Below are positions 56,398-64,000 of a stretch of 64,000 nt of DNA, piece by piece. The notes beneath the pieces were generated by a model that saw only the letters and a list, made by a program, of their open reading frames with translations, had not been told where the DNA came from and did not search any database. Within the stretch, counting starts at the first letter, position 1. Each line of letters starts with the position of its first letter. Source of the DNA: Gigantopelta aegis (taxonomy: Eukaryota > Mollusca > Gastropoda > Neomphalida > Peltospiridae); NCBI RefSeq assembly GCF_016097555.1, contig NC_054712.1, positions 39,174,144 through 39,238,143 of the forward strand, written 5' to 3'. The translations under genes and the position numbers were made by a program.

Positions 56398-57570
56398 GGG
56401 CCAGGAGAGGGGAGGTAAGTTTGAGATGGGCGGAATTTGAAATAAGAATTTAGTAGTTAGGTCAGAGACCTAAGGTCAAAATGAGAGAGCTGATTCGATC
56501 TACCATGTCTGGCAAAAGTCCAAAAATAAAATTAAAGTGCTCGGCCGAAAATGTTTTAAGGTGATTTGAGCAATTTAGATGGGCTACCAAAATTAAGTGC
56601 GTCTGACTGTAAACATAAACATAAAATTTTGAACTATGGCCAAAACATTTGAAGTCCGACTAAGGCCGAAAAAGAGGTTACTTAGAGGCAAGGTTGACTA
56701 CGGCGAGCCGATGAGTGGAGAACCGGCAAAGGCGGGGATGTAGTGCTTCCATTTCTGGTCTGTAGGAATGGTGATGACACTTCTGTAGTCAGCGCCGAGA
56801 AGGGCCTTGACGATCCTGAGGATGGTATGGCTATCCATATCTCGAACAAGGACCACTTGTCTGTAGACACCTTCTCTGCGCTGAATAAGTACTAGCCCCG
56901 TCCTGCCGGTTGCAGACTTAACGGTGTTGAGCTCGTAGGCCCTTCAATTTGGCAATTGTTTAATCTCCTTATCCAGGAATCCCCCTATCAGCTTTGCCGG
57001 GTGTCCCCCTGTACGCATTTCTAGAAGCTGGACCTGACCTTGCTGGTCTGTAGTTTCCAAACAGCTTCCGATTCGTCGTCGATGGGGAAGTTGCTGAATT
57101 TGGTGGAGGCGTTGCTGGTGTTGGTAGAGGCCTTGCCTTGTCGGGCTGGTCGCTCGGCTGATCGACGGCCTTCCGCTTCTCAACGGCTTCAATCCGGACC
57201 GATGCCAACTGCTGAACTGGCTGGACTGGTGACATCGGCCCGTTACGAACAGGCGGCAGAGATGTAGGTGATGGTGGGCCATCGCAGGGTGTCTCACACA
57301 TCGCTGCATTGAGATCAGCCTTCAGAGCCACTCCGGCTGTGCTGGTTCGGTCGACTTAGGTCGGGTCGGGGGCGGCGACGCAGAAGGGACCGCCGCCAGT
57401 TTTGGTTCCCCCTGAGCCGCCTCTGGCGCGCTTTTCCCCTTCCTCCACCTCTACTTCTTCTGTACTACCGCGTCGCCTTACACCAAAGTCACGGTTGCCC
57501 ATGACCCGGGGTAACCGACGCGGTATTCTAATAACGCTCCATAGCTTGTTATAACTCGAGAGCACATGAA
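56398..57570 (-). mobile_element. Unknown coding repeat family X, copy B
   Basis: The - strand region contains a Pro/Gln-rich segment (PVQPVQQLASVRIEAVEKRK), then GQVQLLEMRTGGHPAKLIGG, then AYELNTVKS and QRREGVYRQVVLVRDMD with SHTILRIVKALLGADYRSVI. It is followed on the 3' side by the same non-coding segment as copy A (56398-56640). The coding region is broken by frame changes. About 40 of 45 residues around GVYRQ agree with copy D. Function unknown. Confidence 0.6.
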
Positions 57571-57663
57571 CAGACTTCTTGTCTCATCATTGCAAAATCG
57601 GAGAGTGGATCAAACTGGACGTTCTCGCAAACCAACTTCATCGTTCAGAAGCTTGTAGTTCCT

Positions 57664-58468
57664 GTCCCAAGTCAGACTCCTGATCTTATCGGAGGCAGGA
57701 CTTGGGATGAGCTTGTTTGAAACACCAGTGGTATACGAGCACGTTAAACTAGTTACCTACCTATCAGAAGCTTGAGTAGGACTGACTGACTGAAATCTTT
57801 TTACGTGTCCATATACCATTAAGGTTTCGAACACGCCTGTTTCGGGCTTAACCTCTGACTTCGCCAGTGATTAAGTCCGGGCCAGGATTGGGGGAGGTAA
57901 ATTTAAGGTGAGCGGAATTTGGAATAAGAATTTAGTTGTTAGGTCAAGGACCTAAGGCCAAAAGGAGCTGATTCAAACTACCATATCTAGCAAAAAAGTC
58001 CAAAAATAAAATCGAATCAGCTCTCTCATTTTGGCCTTAGATCTTTGACCTAACTACTAAATTATTATTCCAAATTCTGCCCACCTCCCCCCCCCCCCCC
58101 CCCCCACACACACACACTCCTGGCCTGGACTTAGTCACTGGTGAAGTCAGAGGTTAAGCCCGGGAAAGGCGTGTTCGAAACCTTAGTAGTATATCAACAC
58201 GTTAAAAGATTTCAGTCAGTCAGTCAGTCAGCCTAAACTCGATCCTCGACGACCCCCGACTGTGACTAAGGCTGACAACAGCACGGAGATCGCCGAAGCG
58301 AAGTCGAACAACGATCGGAGTATATCGAACACTCCTGAGTCGGTTGACAATAGGACTCAAAAGGTCAAGATGATGATAACTAGTTTAACGTGCCCATATA
58401 CCACTAGGGTTTCGAACACGCCCATCCTGAGTTCGACCTCCGATAAGATCGGTGACCTGACTTGGGAT
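57664..58468. repeat. Nested palindrome built from family X 3' segments
   Basis: Outer arms 57664-57754 and 58378-58468 (GACTTGGGA... ending AACTAGTT/AACTAGTTTAACGTG) surround inner arms 57781-57995 and 58014-58230. Each inner arm carries ACGTGTCCATATACCA-type sequence, TTCGAACACGCC, CCAAATTCTGCCCACC and a (CAGT)n end, in opposite orientation. The inner arms look like two 5'-truncated family X 3' ends inserted head to head. Confidence 0.75.
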
Positions 58469-59130
58469 GGGGTGGGGTGGGTGGGGGTAGTGTTGAAAAT
58501 GGGCAGAATTTTGAAAATAGCAATTAGTAAAAAAGTTAATAGAATAAATAAAAAAGTTTAAAAAGTTACAAGCCAAAAATAAAAAGAATTAACTGCTCGG
58601 TTGAATATTTATATAATTTGGAGTATTTTAGGTGGACAGTCCAAAAATAAATAAGAGAAAGAAGAGTGGATCAGACTGTTTAATAATATTTTTAAAAATG
58701 AAGTAATTTCGACATAAAATTTTAAACGAAGGTCTAAATGTTTAAAGTCCCATTAGGGTCGGCGAAGATGGTGATGACACTCCGGTAGTCGTTGCCGAAA
58801 AGGGCCTTGACGATCACGTGGATGGTGTGGCTATCCATCTCTCTAACCAGGACCGCTTGTCGGTAGACTCCTTCTCGGCGCTGAGTTAGTACCAGCCCCG
58901 TCTTGCCGGCTGTAGACTTAATGGTGTGTAGCTCGTAAGCGCTTCCATCAGCCAGTTCCACATCTGGTTCCACTAGTCCGCCCATCATGTCGGATCTGAG
59001 GTGTCCCTCTGCACGAACTTCAGGAAGCCGGACCTGATTTTCCCGATCTGAACTTTTCAGACGGTTTCCGAGTCGGAAGGGGATGGTGCTGGCGAAGACA
59101 AAATTTCGGGACAGCTGCATATTTTGGCCG
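58386..59130 (-). mobile_element. Unknown coding repeat family X, copy D (open frame of 128 residues)
   Basis: The frame 59120-58734 is uninterrupted and reads MQLSRNFVFASTIPFRLGNR, ENQVRLPEVRAEGHLRSDMM, AYELHTIKSTAGKTGLVLTQ and RREGVYRQAVLVREMDSHTI, then VIVKALFGNDYRSVITIFAD. A family-type 3' segment follows (58386-58480). It is the least damaged copy. No known domain is recognised; predicted as a small mixed alpha/beta protein from residue pattern only. Confidence 0.55.
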
Positions 59131-59273
59131 TTCTAGCATTTTGTTCAGCCAGCAAACGTTTCAATAACGTTCTCTATTTTATTGGTTCCCGACTTGGCCC
59201 TTTGGTTTATCACGAAGCGCATAAACCAGTCTATCGGACGTTTTTCTGATCGGTCTGGCTGAACACAGCCCTG

Positions 59274-59520
59274 AAGTTCGGTGGTGTCGTGGTTACGCTA
59301 TTGGACACTGGCTGGTAGGTACTTGGTTCGCATCCCCGTATCGGCTCCCACCCAGAGCGAGTTTTAACGACTCGATAGGTCCACTACACACACTTCTCTC
59401 TCGCTAACCATTAACAGCTAACAACTAGCGCACTGTCCTGGACAGATAGCTAAGGTGTGTGCCCAGGACAACGTGTTTGAACCTTAACTGAATATAAGCA
59501 CGAAAATTGCTTGAAAAAAA
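59274..59520 (+). mobile_element. SINE family C
   Basis: Head TTCGGTGGTGTCGTGGTTAC, B-box area TTGGTTCGCATCCCC, CCCACCCAGAGCGAGTTTTA, and tail AATATAAGCACGAAAATTGC with an A-run. Confidence 0.85.
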
Positions 59521-59769
59521 GCACAAAGTAATTGATAATGCAGTACGCAAAGACTTTTGAACTGCGTGTACTTTACCATCACACCTGTATCAAAACAAAA
59601 ATTTAATTGAATTGTTTTGGAATTTTGTTTTCATTATTTCAGTTGATATGGGTTGAAATTTTATATGTTTTTATATGCATTTCAACTTCATTCATTATAG
59701 AGTTATGTTACCAGGCGAGTTCGAATCCCCAAGTAGTCACTCTACACTAACTTGTATGTAAAAAGGAGC

Positions 59770-60005
59770 AGTGACGTGCGCGGTTGGTCTAGGGTCGATC
59801 CCCGTTGGTGGACCCATTGGGCTATTTCTTGTTCCAGCCAAGGCACCATGACTGGTATATCAAAAACCGTGGTAATAATGTGCTATCCTGTCTGTGGGAT
59901 GGTGCATATAAAAGATTCCTTGCTACTAATGGAATAAAATGTAGCGGGTTTCTTCTCTAAGATTATATGTCAATATTACTAAATGTCTGACATCCAATAG
60001 CCTCT
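59770..60005 (+). mobile_element. SINE family A, sense orientation
   Basis: B box TAGGGTCGATCCCCG, GGTGCATATAAAAGATTCC and tail CTGACATCCAATAGCC. The only family A copy in the + direction in this window. Confidence 0.85.
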
Positions 60006-60153
60006 ATTAGAAACATACTTATCTGCCCTTGATTTGCATGTGCGCTACGCTGTCCAAACATGCACTAAATTACTTCCGGCGCGTTCACGCTCCAGTCTCT
60101 TGTAACAAAGACTCTTTGTCACTACTGAATCGTGCAGTAGTCGTCGACTTGGG

Positions 60154-60156
60154 TTT

Positions 60157-60192
<36 letters not shown>
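60154..60192. repeat. (TTG)n microsatellite
   Basis: About 13 TTG units. Confidence 0.95.
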
Positions 60193-60379
60193 TTTACGTT
60201 AATAAAGTTTCCTATTTCTATTATTGTTTGTCCAATATTTTTTGTGCTCAACAGAAATACCTACGACCACGTCTTGGGAAGACACCTCCCCCCCCCCCAA
60301 AAAAAAAAAGGGGGGGGGGGCTCATTGATCAACGATCGACTCATTAAAACGGCATTTAGTCCATTCTATTAAGGATTCA

Positions 60380-62749
60380 AAATGTCCAGTTTACAAATAT
60401 TAACTCTAAATTCCCAGGGTTTGGGAGTATCTGAAACAAAGAAGAGATGTATTAAACTATTTCAAACAAGTATATATTGTCTGCAGGATACGCATTTTAC
60501 AAGACAACTAGAGCCCTATATTCAAACTCAGTGGGGATATGAGTGTATATTCAATTCTTTTCTAGGAAATTCAAGAGGTGTAGCAATGCTGTGAATATAA
60601 ATTACACAAAATGAAAATGGATATCTCTGATAGTAATATAGCATTAGATATAGCTATGGAAGGGGAGAGGATCACCATTGTCATTTTATATGGTCCTAAT
60701 GAAAGCAATCCAAGTTTTATGAGAATATTTTTCAACTAGCTGAAGTATTTGAGAATGAAAAATATATTATATGTGGTGACTTAAATTTAGTACTCAAGAC
60801 ATTTTTATAGTAAATTAATTTCTAGAATAGAGCTTAACAGTGGCAAGATAATAGTCGATCAAAACTTTTTTTAGAAGAAACAAGAATTTAAAAAAAAAAA
60901 AATATATATTCCAAACCGGATAATAATAAATCAAAGATGGATGAATATTTTAGACATCTGAGAACTATCAATATATAATTAAACTGTCAGAGGAAGAAGC
61001 AGATGAATTAGAAGAAATAAGTATTCTGACGCATTAGCATTTCTTAAAAGTATGAAAAATGAGCTCAGGCTCAGATGGCTTATCTCCAGAATTTACTTCT
61101 TTTTTTTTCTGGCTAGACTTAGGACACTTTATTGTTAGATCCATTAATCACAGTTTGATATAAAAGAAATGTCAAATACCCAAAAAGCCAAATAAGCCAA
61201 AACAGTTCCTTAAATATTCCTTAAATTAAAACAATATTGGATAAATTAATTGCTAAAGACCAAACTGGCTTCATTAAAGGTAGATACATAGGCGAAAATA
61301 TTAGACTCATATATGATATAATGCAATATACTGAAGTATATAAAATCTCTGGCCTCTTGATCCTAGTAGACTTTAAAAAAGCTTTCGATTCAACTTCTTG
61401 GGACTTTATTGTACAAGTTTTAGATCTTTTTAATTTCAAATCATCTATAAAACAATGGATACAATTATTTTATAACAACTCTGAATCTAGAATAATACAA
61501 AATGGATTCCTATCTGAAAGATTAAACTGCAAAGGGGCTGTAGACAATGTGACCCTCTCTCACCATATATCTTAATAGTAATAGTAATAGTTTCAAAAAT
61601 TACTCATCTACTTATTTCATTACCAAATACCCCTGATACAATAACAAAACAAATTAATAAAATGTTTAAAAAATTTGTATGGCAGAATAAACTAGACAAA
61701 ATTAAGAGAGGTATTGGTACAGGACTATAAAAATGGAGGTGTCAAAATGTTACATTTATTAAATTTTATGATGGCATTAAAATCAGTTTGGATAAGAAGA
61801 CTTTTTCTTTCCAATTCGAAGTGGACGAATCTATTTGAAGCAGTAACAGGAATAAAGACAGGAAATATTTTTTAAATATGGAGATTATATTATTCAGGTT
61901 AAAACGAAAAATAAATAACAATCCATTTTTGGAAACATGTATTACAAAGTTGGCTAAATATTCAACAAAAACAAATCTAAAAATATATAGAAGAAATAAT
62001 GAGTACAAATATCTGCTACAACAGTGATATAACTAAATATCATAAACCAATGTTTTACCAAAAATATATTGAAAGGGGAATTATCTTTGTACAATATCTA
62101 CTAAATGACAGTGGGCAGTATATGAGTTACGAGGAGTGTAAAGCCAAATATAATGTAAAATCTATTTTTAGAATATGTTACTTTAATAAAAGCTATTTAA
62201 ACTTTTACTGGTAAAGAAAAATGGAAAAACAATTATTAATACCGACTAATAACCCTATTCTATCTTTCAATCTAAGAATATTTTTAAAAGATCAAGGGGG
62301 AAGTAAAGAAATGTATAAACTATTAAATTATAGTACAGCTTTCCCTACTTCACAAAGAAAATATACAGAACTAGGTTATACTCTATCTTCACAAGAATGG
62401 AGACAGTATTATAGTTTACCATTTAAAATACTGAAAGATACATCTCTATTGTGGTTTCAGTTCAAAATTCTACATAGAATAATAGCAACAAATACTTTCT
62501 TACATAAAATAAAATACACTGATTTAAGTAGTTGCAATTTCTGCAAATCCCAGCCAGAACATTAGAAGATATATTTTATGAATGTTCAAAAGTTAATGAA
62601 ATTTGGAAAATAATAGAACAATGGATACTAAAGAAAGGAGAACAAATTCAATTAGACAAAACTACAATTGCATTTGTGACCATGAAAAAAACTAAATTTT
62701 TAATGGTTCTGTAAACTGGTTAATTTTTAACATAAATATTACATATATA

Positions 62750-62836
<87 letters not shown>

Positions 62837-62955
62837 ATGAATGAAATGCAAAAGACTAATTTGAGTAAAGATGCAATTAAAAATTTCTTAAAGAATAAAA
62901 TACAAACTGAAAAGTATATATTTTATAAACATTGTAATTTTAAAGTTTGTTTTTA
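60380..62955 (+). mobile_element. L1-like (Tx1-type) LINE, broken and shortened ORF2
   Basis: In order on +: APE-like endonuclease start (LQILTLNSQGLG, LQDTHF; then GERITIVILYGPNE and IICGDLNLVL), RT start (DQTGFIKGRYIGENIRLIYD, ILVDFKKAFDS with the first catalytic Asp), a central LPFKILKDTSLLWFQ block and the Cys/His C-terminal region (CNFCKSQPEH). The FADD-type box is not present, so sequence between 61560 and 61640 has been lost. Total 2.6 kb against about 4 kb for a complete ORF2. Multiple frameshifts and stops. A fragment of the same family is at 16790-17640. Confidence 0.85.
62748..62836. repeat. (TA)n microsatellite inside the LINE
   Basis: About 85 bases of TA with small interruptions, at the same coding position as the TA run in the 16.9 kb copy. 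Confidence 0.95.
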
Positions 62956-63008
62956 ATGTTTGAAAAACCCCAAACAACAATAACAACTAGTTTGGAAACC
63001 TCCCTTCC

Positions 63009-63013
<5 letters not shown>

Positions 63014-63103
<90 letters not shown>
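63014..63103. repeat. (CT)n microsatellite
   Basis: About 90 bases of CT. The RERERE/SLSLSL frames are artefacts. Confidence 0.95.
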
Positions 63104-63106
<3 letters not shown>

Positions 63107-63178
63107 AGCATGTGTTTGTGTATATATCAATGTATACGAACGGAAGTGTACATTAATTTGACACACAACACATACACA

Positions 63179-63179
<1 letters not shown>

Positions 63180-63213
<34 letters not shown>
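63180..63213. repeat. (GT)n microsatellite
   Basis: About 34 bases of GT. Confidence 0.95.
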
Positions 63214-63215
<2 letters not shown>

Positions 63216-64000
63216 CAACTATCAGTATTAGAAAGCAATCAACATAAATACACATCACAAAGTCCAGTGTCATTGTCAGGCAATGTGTAATGGACACAAT
63301 TTTACACGTGCATATATGATGCACTAATCGTTTTGTTCACATAGTTGCCAGGATGGATCCTTGAAATAGTCTGCGATGTAGGAACATGCTAATGATTTGA
63401 GAAATGTCAATTTTCATAGAACGATGAATATGCATAAAGGCTAGTCCGGCCAGTCTGTCGTCTCACATGGTGTATCGTAAATAGGTTTTCACACGCCGTA
63501 GTCAAAAGAAAGCTCTCAAAATTAATACAAATGTGATTAATGTTTGTCATTGTTACGGCACTGTATATTACTTTTCTTGATCCAGTAGCAGCAATGATGA
63601 TTGATATACACACGCACACACACACATATATATATAGTTGTGCGTCTGTGCTCTCTCCCCCCCCCCCCCCCCTCCCCCTACCTCTCCCGTTTACCACCTT
63701 CCTACGCCACTGGAATATGTACATAGATAAAACGTTTTTTAACGTGCGTGTTCGTTTGGGTTGTATTTTTGGTTGTGCGTGTGGTGTGCGGGGGCTTGTT
63801 TTGTAGGCTATTGTTTATTTGGGGGGCAGATTTGTTTTTGTTACTGGGTTTTCTTGGGGGGGGGGTGGGGCGTAAAATTATTTTAATTTTAAAAATATTA
63901 GGGTTTTTTGTTTTGCCTGCCACTTATGCTTATAATCATCTACCTTAAATAATCAGCATGCAAGACTAACATAAATATGTTTATACAAATATTTTAATGT
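63214..64000. other. No gene recognised
   Basis: Contains a C-run at 63657-63672 followed by ACCACCTTCCTACGCCACTG, a repeat-like flank, and G/T-rich sequence at 63740-63910. The opposing open frames there come from low complexity. Confidence 0.5.

Overview
This is animal nuclear DNA, most likely from a marine mollusc and probably a gastropod. The reasons are: intron-split kinase genes with GT-AG boundaries; dense tRNA-headed SINEs of a type I associate with gastropods; Polinton, Ty3/gypsy, L1-like and MITE relics; and abundant (TA)n, (GA)n, (AC)n and poly-C/poly-G runs. Base composition is AT-rich. There is no sign of bacterial gene organisation. The species call is inference from repeat content.

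The only host genes I can support are two related STE-type (MAP3K-like) protein kinases lying tail to tail. Kinase 1 (+ strand, five visible exons, 5630-15783) lacks its first coding exon in what I can read. Kinase 2 (- strand, six exons, 42764-34961) is complete: its exons sum to 834 coding bases, a 277-residue kinase domain with every catalytic motif. Both genes share intron positions and phases, and their second coding exons are both 126 bp, so they are ancient duplicates. Their introns are full of repeats: a 3.5 kb array of 40-bp units, a 33-bp array, a pogo-like element, SINEs and a solo LTR. The last exon of kinase 1 is preceded by two extra copies of its own splice acceptor and exon start.

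The space between the kinases (about 18.9-33.5 kb) is a nest of fossils. A broken, polymerase-less Polinton (PC4-like region, integrase with chromodomain, capsid, adenain-type protease, packaging ATPase) was invaded by a 6.85 kb Ty3/gypsy-type element (19418-26266, target duplication AACAT). The 3' LTR of that element was in turn invaded by a 1.04 kb terminal-inverted-repeat element. The gypsy-type element has integrase C-terminal sequence ahead of RNase H, the order known from the Gmr1-like group. A solo LTR of the same family sits in a kinase 2 intron. A 200-base assembly gap lies at 33591-33790.

From 43 kb to the end I see no host gene. The region holds SINEs, several long palindromes, three copies of an unrecognised protein-coding repeat family (51, 57 and 59 kb), a decayed coding region near 50 kb, and an L1-like LINE at 60.4-62.95 kb with a related fragment in reverse at 16.8-17.6 kb.
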